From Triatoma infestans (lineage: Eukaryota; Arthropoda; Insecta; Hemiptera; Reduviidae): a stretch of DNA of 64,000 nucleotides. Below, piece after piece: positions 1 to 12,045 of the stretch. The stretch spans positions 49,771 to 113,770 of the forward strand of contig JAAEAF010004974.1 in the NCBI GenBank assembly GCA_011037195.1, written 5' to 3'. Every line of letters starts with the position of its first letter. The first letter of the stretch is position 1. The notes under the pieces are model-generated. The model worked only from the letters and a program-made list of their open reading frames with translations, did no database searches and was not told where the DNA came from. Both the position numbers and the translations under genes were made by a program.

Positions 1-1640
1 AACCCGTTTGTCTTCTTCATTAAATTTCAGATGTGTTTTCATCCCTTTAGACACAGAAATCGTTTCATTAAACCTATTCTTCCAAAGTGCAAACGTCTAT
101 AAGACTTGCGATCGATGAGTGAGTAGTTGAGGTTAAGTATACATGTCAATCTGCTGTTAACAGTGGTGCCAACTTATGACATTAAATGTATCGTATTCTT
201 TTATAAACTATCTTTGATTTACAGTTCTTTCTCTTTTCATCTAGTGAATAGCCCTTGAAGTTAGCTTTTTATTTATATATATATATATTTTTAATTGTAC
301 GATATTTGTTTATTTTGTAAACAGGAAGTTAACTAGTTCAATTTCAATAAACTAAACGTGCAAACTATTCTTGAATAAACCGAATATAATGTGTCACCAT
401 GGATGCATGCGTGTGTATCACAGTTGGTTCACTCTGTGACGTAGTATGTTTCGCGATGGCTGAGTACTTTAAGGCGGTTCCCTATATGGTAGCGCCACAC
501 TCGACCCTTTTTACCACCAAAGCAAACCAATGAATTAAACAAGAGTTTGCTAACATTAACATCTCCCCATAAGAATAACTTTCCGCTCTAACACATTATA
601 ATAAGCCAATCAGGTGTGAAGATAGACTCCTTGTCATTCTCTCTCTCTCTCTCTCACATACACAGACACTACTTGAAGTGAAGTGTGTAACTTCAATAGA
701 ATACCAGATCACTTTAAGACCGAGTGTTTCCATAATTCACGTTTCCCCGCTCACTTTGTGACTAAGCTTGCTGCTTGTTAGCCTATACTTCACACTTTAT
801 TCATTCGTGCAACTTCCTCACTCCTCCGTTATCACACTCATTCACACAATCTCACTTTGTTTCTCACACTCTTCACTAAGTATATTATGTCTGGTGTTGG
901 AAGAGCCCTGCCGCCTTCTTTTACTTTCAATTTCCTCTGCAGAGTATTATCACTTTCTGTTTACACTTTCATCTTTTTGTACGTTAAATGTAAAATATTA
1001 CATTCACCAGTTTGCACTCAGTGAACATTTCTCCTCGATGTCAATTACTTGAAATTTTGTCAAGCCTAAAGACAATAAGTCCTTTCAACAACATCAGTTC
1101 AGTGTAGAGATTGCATTCTATTTAGTGGAGAATGATGTTGGGTACGCTATTTCACTGCCGTTCGGTAATTTTTATTTTTTCCTAAAAACAGTAAATATTG
1201 TCAAATGAAAAATTTTTCTGTCTTGAGTTTTCAACAATTATAAAAATGTACACAATTTTTTTTAAGTTTGCTATGCTTACTAAACGTTATTTGGGATTGC
1301 ATTACATTATAAAGTTGGTAAGGATTAAATTCGTTTACCTAACACGCCATCTGTTACAACCCCATATCAAAGGTTTAAACTGCAGTTTAAATTCTAGCCT
1401 CCAGAATACCATTATAATCGTCCTTTCGGGAAAAATATTGTGACAAAAATTGTTATTCCGGAAGTGATGACATAATGGTGACAGAGCGTCCTCTTCTTAT
1501 TCTTTTAGTTGTTTATTCTTCTCAAGTTTTGTTGCTTGCTTCGTTCATCAACAGGAGCTTCCGTTGAAACGATGTTACATATATAACTTGTATATGAACT
1601 TAGAGGTAATTAAATTTTTTACTTAATGACTGAATGTTTT
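1..1640. other. non-coding AT-rich stretch
   Basis: No recognisable gene or transposon domain on either strand. The only clear structure is a short (TC)n run at about 637-655 and T-rich low complexity. Open frames here (for example 768-1052 +) have low-complexity Ser/Leu/Phe composition and no family resemblance, so I treat them as chance. Confidence 0.6.
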
Positions 1641-1649
1641 TAAATCAAC

Positions 1650-2245
1650 ATATATGGATTCAAAAATGGTATGGGATTGCCTCGGCAAACTCAATGACCT
1701 GAGTAGGAGCAATGGAGTTTCTTTACTTTGGATGCCAGGGCATGTTGGTGTGGAAGGAAATGAGATGGCCTACTCCCTGGCAAGAAAAGACGCTGCCTCT
1801 CCCTTTTTGCGGCCTGAACCCTTCTAAGTAAGTGACCAGTCTCTTCGGGAAGAACTTAGAAACGAGGAGGAAGTGAAGAGATCTTCCAGGATTGAAGCAA
1901 GACCTGCCTGGGCGGTTATAACTAGAAAACATCTGAAGCATGCTTCAGTTTAAGTAAAAATAGGCTTCGTATGCTGAAGGGTTTCCTCACGGGGCATTGT
2001 AGACTCAATGGGCACTTGAAGAACCTGGGCCTACGATATGATAGTATTGCAGATTCCATAGGGATGGCGGAGGCTCCAATACACCACACCTCTTAACGGA
2101 CTGCGATGCTATCGTCAGAGAAGATTCTGAAGCATGGGTGTTGAAGGAAGATATATCCTCCACAGAACCTCCAAGATCCTGAGATTCCTCAGAGATCTCA
2201 ATCTGGAAAGGGTGCTGTAGGATACAACAGAATAAATAAATAAAT
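1650..2245 (+). mobile_element. LINE 3' fragment, RNase H domain and C-terminus (decayed)
   Basis: The plus strand encodes the end of an RNase H domain typical of Jockey/R1-group LINE ORF2: the block LLWMPGHVGVEGNE (Trp at 1729-1731) matches the conserved W-x-PGH-x-G-x-x-GNE motif, followed by MAYSLARKDAASP. After stops and frameshifts a second conserved block appears near 1970-2040 (LKGFLTGHCRLNGHLKNLGL), the usual RNase H to C-terminal connection. The fragment ends in an (AATA)n tail at about 2231-2247, typical of a LINE 3' end. It lacks the endonuclease and RT, so it is 5' truncated. The same family occurs reversed at 24150-24665. Confidence 0.8.
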
Positions 2246-2274
2246 CAATACATTTTTACTTTTATTATTTCTAT

Positions 2275-2945
2275 AAAGAAAGGAGTGTCAAATTTTCGAT
2301 ATCCAGTTTTCACCGGATATACAACGGTTTGATGTCCCAGTCCAAAAAAGTGGTTTTTAGAAAACGGTCTGTATGTGTGAACGGCATAGCTCAAAAACGA
2401 AAAAGCACGTAAAATTTAAATTTGATTCCGTTTAGGTCTCACTATGGAATCCGATAGGAAGTTATCTGTCAAAATTCCTCAACCGGAAGTACCATTTTAC
2501 TGAATAGACTTTTCAATTTTTTAGCATTTTTCTCGAAAACAACGATTTCTTTAAACTTTTATTGAAAAACATTTCTCGAGGAAAATTCATTTAACAGGGA
2601 TTTGGAGAGGGTTTTCTTCTAAATTGGCATTTTAAATTTATTATACTATTCCTTTATCTTTATAATATTAAGTAGAATCATAAATGCTGCCAAAATTTCG
2701 AGAAAAAAAAAGGGTTGACCGCATATACGATTTTACTGATCAGTTTTTCAGTTTCCTGCGAAAATCTGACTTCAACTGAGCGCGTTCTATGTAAGTTCGC
2801 TCAGGTATACAAGTATAGCCCCTACCCCTTTTTTATGGCCAGCCCAAGTAAATATTGTAAACATGGAATTTTTAAAGAACAATTGTTAAATAAATTGTAT
2901 TAATTGGAGAAAACGTCGTGTGGCTGTTTCGCATCTGATTTTTTT
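2275..2945 (+). repeat. family X interspersed repeat, near full unit
   Basis: This unit starts near GTGTCAAATTTTCGATAT, runs through the recurrent blocks 'CCGGAAGTACCATTTTACTGAATAG' (about 2482-2506) and the A-rich block about 2865-2905, and ends in the variant tail GTGTGGCTGTTTCGCATC then T(n) at about 2920-2945. The same blocks in the same order recur in many copies in the window. No coding signal is conserved between copies. It is not a class I can name from sequence. Confidence 0.75.
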
Positions 2946-2984
2946 TTTTTAAACAACCAGACCATTTGCACAAAAAAATTTATT

Positions 2985-3090
2985 TCGTTATTATGAGAAC
3001 CTCAAAAAATGTATTTCGGATGAAAAATCGATTTCGGAAATGTAACTTTATGTAATACTTCTTAAAGCTATAAGAGAAAGTAAAAAAGAA
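2985..3090 (-). repeat. family X start fragment, inverted
   Basis: On the minus strand this reads TTTACTTTCTCTTATAGC and then the 'aagttacatttccgaaatcg' and 'tcatccgaaatacattt' blocks, the 5' start of family X. It lies head-on against the end of the plus-strand copy at 2275-2945. Confidence 0.6.
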
Positions 3091-3222
3091 AGGAGAAAAT
3101 GAAAAAATAAATAATCTCGATGAGCTTGTACCAATAAAATTAATCTTTTAATCAAAACATTTTTGTTTAATTAATATGAATTTGTTGCAGGAATAGAGAG
3201 AGAGAGAGAGATGTTTTAGAAG

Positions 3223-3480
3223 ATGCCGAAATCGGATAGGAAGATAAATGACAAATATTTTAGAAATATTAAAAACAAGTCGCACACATGGGGAAGACGG
3301 CCGGCCGTAGAGCACTTTATTACTTGGGAGGAACAAGTGAGTATGCAACCCACAACCAGATGGGAATTGAGATTACAGGAAGAAACAGGAAAAAATGTTT
3401 GTCAGCTGTTTGGTCGGGATCTAAGGGTCCGTCAGATATCTTCAGATCATTGGTCACTGTACAGTAATATTGATAAGTAG
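3223..3480 (+). CDS. unrecognised 85-codon open frame
   Basis: An open frame starting MPKSDRKINDKYF and ending WSLYSNIDK with mixed, polar-rich composition (Trp, Arg, Gln), less low-complexity than neighbouring frames. It is preceded by a (GA)n run at 3196-3212. I recognise no domain. It could be a decayed ORF1-like transposon segment or a chance frame; there is no splice or promoter evidence for a host exon. Confidence 0.2.
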   Translation: MPKSDRKINDKYFRNIKNKSHTWGRRPAVEHFITWEEQVSMQPTTRWELRLQEETGKNVCQLFGRDLRVRQISSDHWSLYSNIDK

Positions 3481-3727
3481 TGCAGGCCGACAAAGCGGTT
3501 ATCTGTACAGTGTGCTCTTGTACTAATCAATATATGTTCTGTAGTGTTATCTATAATACTGTAGCCCCTCCACTCTGTTCTAGCCCAATAAGAATGCCAA
3601 GGCGTGCTGAAGAAGTATTACCACTGACACGTATTAAATCTCTAACCCATTGCCATCTATATTCTGTACATATATATGTATATGTATATTCCTGTACAAT
3701 CTGCTGCCACATTTTTTTTTTATTTTA

Positions 3728-4095
3728 ATTACTTAGATTCTACTGGTGGAACTCGATTAAGAAATTTATAAAACAGATTAGTGAAACAGTAGGGCGCAGT
3801 CTAGAGACAAAAGTGCAGCTCTATAAAACTCTAGTACTGCCAGTATTATTTATGGATCAGAAAATTCGGTTACTATCAAGAGAGACGAATTGGGATTTAA
3901 TATACTTAAAAATGAGGTGCAGAAGAAAAATACTGATTCAATTAAAAAGTGAGTGATATTTGAAGGATATGGTGTAACATGGAACAGTAAACCTAGTATG
4001 AGAAACCCTGGATTACCAAATTCATAAAAATCAACAGATTACGATGAGAACAGAAGCGTAACAATTGCCAGAAAGAAGCAAAAAATCTGATATAA
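3728..4095 (+). mobile_element. RTE/CR1-like LINE reverse transcriptase C-terminal relic
   Basis: Frames broken by stops encode the region after the RT palm: VGRSLETKVQLYKTLVLPVL near 3790-3850, then a piece resembling 'RDELGLNIFEMRCRRKIL' near 3885-3935, then ETLDYQIHKNQQ near 4005-4040. These match the conserved C-terminal segment of RTE-like LINE proteins (K-x-x-x-YKT-x-x-x-P-x-x-x-YG... E-M-x-x-x-RK-x-L). The RT active site is absent, so this is a 5'-truncated relic with frameshifts. Confidence 0.6.
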
Positions 4096-4329
4096 AACAT
4101 TATTTTATTATAGGTTAATACAATTAAGAAAATTCACATATTTTGTTAATAAATTAAAATTGCATTTTTTTTTTGTTTTTACAGCTATAACATAAAAGGG
4201 TGGGGTGTTCCTTGCTGATGGAGCCATTGTTTCAGATAGTCACTTCAATGTAGTTACACGGTAGACTAGAAGACGGCGCTTGAACTTTGAACAAAAACAA
4301 ATAACATAAATTTGAAATTTAATCGCCAC

Positions 4330-4745
4330 AAATTCCGCCCAAGCCCATAAAATAATTTTCTTCGAAAAATGTTTCAAATATAAATGATAGATATTTATGC
4401 ATATAGATCGTATACAAAGTTTAAAGACGATCGTTAAAGCTGTTTTCGAGACAAATCGCGAAAAACTTCGAACAAATATTCAGTAAAGTCATATTTTCTG
4501 TTTGATAGATTTTGCACGAAACCTACGTGTCAAATGCGGTGGTCGTATACTAAATTGTAGTACCACGTGATAGCTTCTTAAGATTTTTCGACTTAGAGAT
4601 ATTTTATGCTCACACAGCCCGTTCGTTACAAATATTTTTTTCATACTTATGAGACCTCAAAATATGTATTTCCCGTGAAAACTCACTTTCGAAAATTTGA
4701 GTCATCTCAATACTTTCTCTTACCAGGGGAGTAAGAGAAGGTAAA
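4330..4745 (-). repeat. family X repeat, 5' half
   Basis: Reads as family X on the minus strand: the start TTCTCTTACTCCCCTGGTAAGAGAAAG at 4715-4745, the 'actcaaattttcgaaagtgag' block, the 'cggaaatacat'-like block, and the block 'ttcgaaaacagctttaacgat' around 4425-4450. It is diverged, with several indels. Confidence 0.7.
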
Positions 4746-4749
4746 CAAT

Positions 4750-6130
4750 CAATTGTATAGTTTATAATAATTTATATTATATCATTCATATTATAATAAT
4801 TAGAATAGTTAGCATTTGAGCATTGCACTCTTTACATATTTGCACTTCCTACTCTGAATCAGAGTGTTGATGCAAGTTTCAGGTACATCTACAAGATCCC
4901 CATATGTCTTGGGTGATCAGCACGCATCAGAGACGTTGCTAGGATAAACTGTTAGTCAATATTGAAAGTGGATTATCTGTGGCTTCATATTTATAAATAT
5001 ACCTAATGTACACCTACTTTTTAGAATTTTACTTAATATTGATTTCAATTCCTGATATTTAAACCATGTACACAGTTGGTGTATAATTTTGATTTTCCAG
5101 AAATCTAGCTACGAGATAACTGAATACAAATTTGAAGAACTGTAACATGATAATGATAAAAGATAAAAGTTCTAATATAATACTATGATTATATTATTTA
5201 ACTTGAACATAATATCTTGATAATATGAATATTGTATGTTTGAAGCTAGTCAGGTGAACATTAGAGAAATGTGAGCTACCTACATTACTATTTTATCTAT
5301 AGTGTTTGTGCCGAACTTGGAAAGCAAAGATAATCAAACTTAAAGTTAGTTTGTATAATATAGACTGACAAACACACATGCGCGTGTATGATCTTAGAAA
5401 AATCTTCCTTCATCCTCCAAAATAAATAACAGAGAAAAGAAGAATAAGGAAAAAAAACCTATATTCTATTTAAAGTTGATACAGGTAAAGAGGGTAAATC
5501 TTGATATGAAAGAATGCTGAAGGGCAGGTCACTGGCTAGTAAGTAATTACAAGTGGAATAAAAAGGCACAACACACACCAGCGTGGGAATCATTTGAGTG
5601 AGCGGCGGGTAAACAGCATGATTCGGTCAGCAGGTGGCCAAGCGCATGATTGACTGCGCAAGCGACAATAACTACCCACCTAAGACTTTCGTGTGCTTTA
5701 CATGATTTTCTTTCTCCCTATCTATTTTTTTTTTTAAAGTCACTGCAGGTTACTGTTGATTACAATTATTACCCAAGTGTTTTTTTTTTTAAATTAAACC
5801 AATCGTAATGCCTACGGTGCATGGATTTAACATGAGTTTGGGTAAACCATTGATAATTACATTGGTTGGAGAGGAACTTGTCAGTCCTTGAAAATAAGTT
5901 TTTTATTTTTATGTTGCCCCAAGTTTCCTACTTTCAAATAAAAATATTTTCAGAATGCAAGAAGTAATATTGCATATAACACAGACACGGACACTCCACA
6001 TCCAGCAAAATGCATTTTAATTGCAAACTAATTTCTTTAATTAGTTGCTCATTAACTGAATAGAAGGACTTAAATAAAACTTAAGGATCCTCAGGCAATG
6101 GTTGTGTAGTGGGATTTTTGTGAGGTTATA
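4750..6130. other. non-coding stretch, nothing assigned
   Basis: AT-rich sequence with no transposon domain, tRNA-like block or long open frame that I can support. A somewhat GC-richer patch at about 5575-5700 contains the palindromic-looking string GCGCATGATTGACTGCGC, but I could not tie it to a function. Confidence 0.5.
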
Positions 6131-6134
6131 CAGA

Positions 6135-6430
6135 TAAATGTGTAGAAAAGAAATGTACACTGACTGAATACTGATATATTAGTAGAGAAAACAGTGAACT
6201 GCAAGGACTTTACACTGGCTGAATATAGAGAGTGGTAGCGTTGTGAATAGAAATGACAGACTATAGGGGTTGAAGGGTTAAGGTAGGCGGATCTTGACCT
6301 TACCTACGATATGAATGGAAGGCAGGGAGATGCGTTACGCCTCATGTGACCTGTTGGGTGACACAACTGTAGCGGATAAGATAGCATTGGGAGAATTGCC
6401 TTATGAATTTTGGTTGCAGTCAAGATATGT
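6135..6430 (+). repeat. diverged repeat segment, copy 1
   Basis: This segment shares an ordered set of blocks with 6810-7175: 'actgatatatt', a CTTTACACTG block, AAGTGGTAGCG/GAGTGGTAGCG, 'ggcggatcttga', and GGGAGATGCGTTACGCC. The order is the same in both, so this is an old local duplication or two copies of one element in direct orientation. No coding content is visible. Confidence 0.65.
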
Positions 6431-6809
6431 CTACAATCTATTACATCATCGTAACATAGTTCAAATTTGAACAATATTCCTCGTGAACGAGGAAATGGTC
6501 GACCTAGACTTCGCAATGTGAGTAGGAGGCCAACAGAAATGGTGTATTCTTATCTGATTCAAAAGACAGCAAAAAGTACTCTTTTTATTCAACATAAGTA
6601 AAAGGAATATTAAACTGCACTACAAAATACTTCAATCTAACATATTCAGCACGACAAAAGTGTCGCTATTAACATCAAAATATGTACTTAGCAGGGCAAA
6701 TTAAGTGTTTCTAATTAATACAGCAAATTACGTTGTCTGCACAGAATAATCGACTTTTTATTTACTGTTATCAATATAATTATTAGGTTTTGCTGCATTT
6801 TCAGCAAAA

Positions 6810-7175
6810 GTACAATGACTGTACTGATATATTGATTGAGTAAACTGAGTATTGTAAGCACTTTACACTGACTGGTATAGAAAGTGGTAGCGTGGGTTGA
6901 AATAACAGACAACTGGCAGAATGTTGGTGTGATTGTGATGTTTTCTTGATGATTGTGTGTACAAGACTGAATTGTAGATTTTTTGATACAGTATAGCTAG
7001 CCCTTATGTTATACTTGTGGAAAAATTTCTCCTACTACTCCTTCCAATCTCCTAGGGGTTGATATAGGCGGATCTTGATCTCTCCTAGGGAGATGCATAG
7101 CTTGTGGTAGGGAGATGCGTTACGCCTTATCACACTAGTTGAATGATGTAGCTGGGGGAATATAACATAGCGGTT
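6810..7175 (+). repeat. diverged repeat segment, copy 2
   Basis: Second copy of the block series at 6135-6430, with about 100 bp of extra sequence between AAGTGGTAGCG (about 6883) and GGCGGATCTTGA (about 7066). GGGAGATGCGTTACGCC is identical in both (near 7100 here, near 6328 in copy 1). Confidence 0.65.
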
Positions 7176-7544
7176 GAATTGAATGACTTATGATTTTTTT
7201 GCCTGCAGGCGTTGACACAGCTGTCAGTAATCAAAACAAACAAAAAACATGAATTGAAACAATTTGATGCAGTACTAAGAGTCTTCGTCTTTTTCGGTTT
7301 CGGAAAAGAGGAACTTAACTATGATATACCTCCTAAGATTTAATAATGAAGTGAACAGGACTTCAAACTTGTTGTCACTTCTATTCACTAGGAGGCAAAA
7401 CCTTGACTTGATGTTCGTTTACAAAATCATAAAAGATAAGATTTATTCTTAATAATTAATTTAAGAATTTCCACGTTGGCCAGTGAATACTAGAAGAAAA
7501 TACTTGTCTGCTTAACTGCTTATTTGGAATTCACATTCTAGGGA

Positions 7545-8195
7545 TCGTTCTTGAAGACCTCAGTTTTTTCTCCCCAAAGAAGCGAAATCTCAACCACACA
7601 CGTTCTCATACTGACACAGTACCTACACAGGCTACCGGTTAGCAGGGCTATCCGAGGTATATGCTTGTTAAGTGTACAGTGGCCAGTGAGAATGCCTTCA
7701 GTCATCAGTCTACAGAGGAGTTCTCAGTAGGAGTAGCTCTGTGGTAAGCCTCGGCGAATTAATTATAAACTTTTTCGCCTGCCTTTGTCCTGGAGCTTTT
7801 ACCTACCATTTATATGATCTAACATGCACTCATTGAGGCATCTTGGAATGTCACAGAAGGGTTCAAGTTCAATACGGGTTTTTATGGAGCTCTCCTAGGC
7901 AATGTTGTCTCGTTGTCCTTAAAACTGAATTCCCGGGTATCTAGACTAGAAAGCTTGTTTTGGCTACTAATTTCTATGAGGTTATGCAAGCGATCCCACA
8001 TCCGTCTCGAATCACGTAGCCGTCTGATGGTATGTAGAGCAATCTACCTAATTGAGAAGAAGACGTCTCTGGAATTATGGAATCCTCGTCTTGTGGCACA
8101 GATAATTATTGCAACTAACTCTTCCTGAAAGACTGTGGCAAGCCTGCGTAGGCTTACCTAGATATTACACTTCGGATTAAGCCTATAAACACCGG
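7545..8195 (-). mobile_element. LINE RNase H / C-terminal relic
   Basis: On the minus strand, near 8125-7950, there is a decayed RNase H domain: TVFQEELVAIIICATRR (the TVFQAE...AI..A block with the catalytic Glu) and MWDRLHNLIEISSQNKLSSL. Further on, at about 7735-7640, comes the diagnostic block LMTEGILTGHCTLNKHIPRI then SLCRYC, the region after RNase H. Stops and frameshifts separate the blocks and the PGH motif is not intact. This is a 5'-truncated relic of the same broad group as 1650-2245. Confidence 0.65.
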
Positions 8196-8199
8196 CCAG

Positions 8200-9540
8200 T
8201 ACGCATCGGTATATCCCCAGCCGTTTGTTAAAATTTTCACGACGTTCCATATCAGTTGTCAAAGTTGTTTAAAATTATATTAATATCGAGAAAAAACAAT
8301 TTTAATATAAATAATTGAATTGAATATTGAATTTCAGTTTGAATGTTTCTAGAAAGAAATTATATTTGAAATACAATGACCTTTTGAATTGTTTTCATTT
8401 ATTAAAAACTGGACATGAAAGAGCGTGGTTGTGCTTACTTAATAATGATGCCCATTTTGAACAACTAAAGTGAATATGTTTTTGCTTTATTTGGCCTATA
8501 AACTCAAAAACAATGTGAAATAATAGAAACTAGAAGGCAGAGAATTTCTCTACATTAAAAATTGAATATCTCAGCAAATCTTTCTCGATCAATTACAATT
8601 GTTCATGAATAAAAATCTAGTTTAAGAATTCGTTAAAAATATATATGCTCTAATTTGAAATAAGAAATTCGGTTTCGAAATCTCTTATTTTCGCATTTAA
8701 AAACAATAATTGATCACATGTTTCAAACCTTGAAACAATTAAGTAGGGTATCATTTGGGATTTGTTTCTATCTGGCGACCTTTCAAGTCAAATGGGGATG
8801 GTGCAAGTTGAAATTATCACCCTATTGATTATGTCTAGGTCAGCAACATTGGAATAACGTAAATTCTTAAAGGTTCCATTGTGTGTTGTTTTGGAGTTTT
8901 ATTGAAAGAACTTCCTGCATTCAGTAGAACGGAAACTAGTAATGCTCATGTCCGTGCACTCAAAAGATTGTATTTACTGTAATTGTTACTTGTATCGACA
9001 CGCAACGTTCAACTTTCAGTTGCTGTTTAAGTTAGAGAAAGAGCCAATAAAAGAAACCAAAGGAAAAATATTATCCTTGAAATTATATTGAACTATTTTA
9101 GTTTCATTGATAAAAATAAAAAAGCAACATTTGCCGAATGACTCAATGAGTATCGAAGGTCGTGTGTAACAGTGACATGAATATGTTTGCCAACTGTTTG
9201 CTATATAAATAAAGCCATTTTTATGTTGAGAAATTACAAAAGAACATTTTTATTATTTGTCCATTAAAAGCAGAGCCGTTTAACTTTATAACCGTCTATA
9301 GTCTGCCGACTCGGGTCTTGTAGTTTCATACAAAAAGAAGACGGCAGCAATTGGATGCGATACTTCTCAGAAGAAGTAAATCAAAATCTCGCCTCATTTA
9401 TGCATTAGCTGTTCAATAATCCGCACATAGTTTAAGACGCGTTTTACGCCTTTAATGTGAACGGTTAGGGTTTGATTTTCAAGGGAGCTTGCAACGATGT
9501 TCATGCCACATCATTTGTAAAAGTGGATAGCTGCAGTTAA
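8200..9540. other. non-coding stretch, nothing assigned
   Basis: AT-rich sequence with no open frame above 60 codons, no transposon motif and no tRNA-like block. Confidence 0.5.
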
Positions 9541-9542
9541 TG

Positions 9543-9765
9543 TAAAAGTAAAGTAAAGTAATGCCTATTTTCTCAGGCGGGCTTAACGTCCATGTACCTT
9601 GTCGTGGACGGGAGTGGAAGCACCTACTTTACCATTAACATTTTTTAAACGAATATAAAATTTAGCAGTTATACGCGGGACTTGAACTGGAAATTTCCAA
9701 CTTGGTAGTCCATGCTCATAACTACCACACCAACACCCGCTCCGCTACCTTTAATAACGGAACTG
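9543..9765 (-). mobile_element. tRNA-derived SINE, family 2
   Basis: On the minus strand the head reads GGTGTGGTAGTTATGAGCATGG (A-box-like), followed by CCAGTTCAAGTCCCGCG (B-box-like GTTCAAGTCCC), the split pol III promoter of a tRNA-derived SINE. The 3' tail is CCCGCCTGAGAAAATAGGCA then TTACTTTACTTTAC at 9545-9590. The same tail is found on the plus-strand copy at 13224-13420, defining one family. Confidence 0.75.
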
Positions 9766-9769
9766 GTAA

Positions 9770-10305
9770 GAAAGCCAGAACTAAACTGTAATTAGAACCG
9801 TAGCGTGTTGAACCCTGAGTTTCAATAAACATCGGCATTTAGAAGACTTACTTTCATCGGCTGTTGCATTAAAGGATTAGTATAGTTTAGTTTATGCAAT
9901 TCTCATAGTTTTAATGGGTTAATTTTCTTTAAAATCCAATATTTATTAAATGGTTAGTTCCATTATCTTCACCTGCTACTGGCACTGTAAATTTTGCTAA
10001 ATGGCATTCCAGAAGTGCCGAATGTCTCAGCATTCCTAGAATCCACCAAAAAGCATTTTTCCGACAAAATTCTGGAAATAGGAGTGATAGATTTTTTTAT
10101 GTCTCAGGCATTAAGGGATAAATCTCTGGAGCAGGTTTTGAGAAATCAGCGAAATTTAAAAAAAAAATAAAAGAAAATACCTTTATAATAGTCGCACTTT
10201 CATTTAACCGATTTTGAAATATAGTACTTTTTAAACCGTAGGAAATATTGAAAAAGTCTTCTAGAATAAAACCTAAAGTTACCACCGCTTCTTTAAAATA
10301 ACCAA
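9770..10305. other. non-coding stretch, nothing assigned
   Basis: AT-rich, no supported gene or element. Confidence 0.45.
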
Positions 10306-10309
10306 AGAA

Positions 10310-10490
10310 TCAATTTATCTAGAATAATTAGTAAAGTCTCAGTTCCGGTTTCCAAATTTTGATTTTTGAAACTTCCCGAGTCGAATCTGATCAAAACGGA
10401 AAATTATGTTTCCTGCATTTTTCGTTTTTGTTTTTGAGATATTTTGTTCAAAAAACACTCAGACACACATATGCAAATGTAATGGAATCA
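10310..10490 (-). repeat. probable family X fragment
   Basis: The blocks 'cgagtcgaatctgatcaaaa', 'atttttcgtttttg' and 'tgagatattttgttca' followed by CA-rich sequence match the X segment that elsewhere reads 'TGAACAAAATATCTCAAAAACGAAAAA' on its own plus strand. Both ends are lost. Confidence 0.45.
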
Positions 10491-10494
10491 GTTC

Positions 10495-11135
10495 CCATCA
10501 AATTCGACACAGAAAACCTGGACTCAAAGAGGCCGCAATGAGGCTTTCCAAATTTCAGCCTCCAAGCGCATATCAACTATGCATTATCACTTCACTCATG
10601 CCCACTGAAATGTACAGGCGAATGGGCTTCAACTTTGACAAAATATTCCAACTAGAAGCTTAGAAATAATTGACAAGACGACCATCTGAATGCTAAAATT
10701 TCAGTTAGCAGATCAACTTGGAAGAGTACAATTAAATCACCAGATCAACTTTAAAATGTTTTTGACGAATTAACAAGACTCTACCTTGAAAGGTTCACTA
10801 AGCTAGCCAGTCTAGCTATTCCACCCTTAGAACATGCAAATTCTAACTAGCCATAACATCCTTCAGTGATAGCCGACTCACGACAGTCAACACTACCATT
10901 CTACATTCATCACGCTACCAACAATCTACATCACTCTTTGCTCGGTCACTCCCACCTCCACTTCCATACACACTTCCTTTGTCACTAAGTAGGTAAATCA
11001 TTTAAAAAATAAATCGTGAAAATACTTTCAGTTTGGTTTTACACCAGTTTCAACATTCACCAATCATTCCTGCCACCGTTTCACAAACATTCACAAAGAA
11101 GCACACAAACACACCATTATCTGAAAACATTTTTT
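10495..11135. other. non-coding stretch, nothing assigned
   Basis: No supported gene. A C/A-rich tract at about 10850-10990 (many CAC/TCAC steps) is compositionally distinct but matches nothing I can name. Confidence 0.45.
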
Positions 11136-11139
11136 TCTA

Positions 11140-11255
11140 ATTCAGGGAACTTCACAACTTGTATTTCCGGTGAAAACTCATTTTACAAAATTTTAAACGA
11201 TCGTAATACTTCCTCTTATTTTTACAATAAGGTAAGAGAAAGTAAAAATGAGATG
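11140..11255 (-). repeat. family X start fragment
   Basis: On the minus strand: TTTTTACTTTCTCTTACC, a spacer, 'aagaggaagtattacgatcg', then 'tgagttttcaccggaaata'. This is the first about 110 bp of family X. Confidence 0.7.
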
Positions 11256-11424
11256 TAAAATGAATGGTGTAAGAAAAGCATGCTGGAAACAGACACACAA
11301 GTACAAAACTCGAGCTACAATAATTCCTCCTGTTGTATCCTAAAAGTGTTGCACGAATAATCGATCTAATTCAAAATAAAAGCCACTTTTACCCGAATTC
11401 CTTTTTTCTTTTTTTTCTCTCTCT

Positions 11425-11680
11425 CTAGAGAAAGTAGTATGAGAAAGTACTGGGACCGTGTCAGTGTTCGAATTTTCACTTTTCTAATTGCCTGTGACGG
11501 TAGGGTGGTACTTACCCCAACACCTCTATATTTGAAGTTTAAAGAAAATGTATATTTTATATACATACATATATATGTATGTCTGTTGTATATATTTATA
11601 ATATATATATATATATATATTAACAGGGTTAAGAGAAAGTCATGTGAGTGTTTCATACCAGATTTTTATAATGACTGTAT
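11425..11680 (+). repeat. family X copy with large internal deletion
   Basis: The start block GAGAAAGTAGTATGAGAAAG then GGGACCGTGTCAGTGTTCGAATTTTCAC (11425-11480) and the end block GTTAAGAGAAAGTCATGTGAGTGTTTCATACCAGATTTTT (11628-11672) are both present, but the middle (normally 0.6-1 kb) is replaced by a (TA)n-rich segment at about 11555-11622. Confidence 0.65.
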
Positions 11681-11684
11681 TATT

Positions 11685-12004
11685 CTGACAAACAGAAGCC
11701 AATTAAATACTTGTATATATTTTTTTCAGTTCAAATTCCTCACGTTTGTTTATATAGAAACATAACCGGCGCTGATTATTAGTCATTGTACATGAATTAG
11801 TCACTCACTTATATAACAAGATAAACTTGACTATTTTATTATAAATAAATAAATAAAAAAATGCGAAAAAATTCCTCTTTCATGTAATTTCTTATTTGAA
11901 TGTAATAAATAATAATGTTTACTATAATTTATAAAGGCAATATGTAAATTAGCTGCAAGCGGAAAGGGCGTGACTTGTCTAGAGTGGCGCTGGTGGTTTT
12001 TTTT

Positions 12005-12045
<41 letters not shown>

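Noticed and set aside
11555..11622. Replication origin or promoter from the TA-rich tract
   Set aside because: Simple TA dinucleotide expansion inside a deleted X copy, with no other supporting signal.
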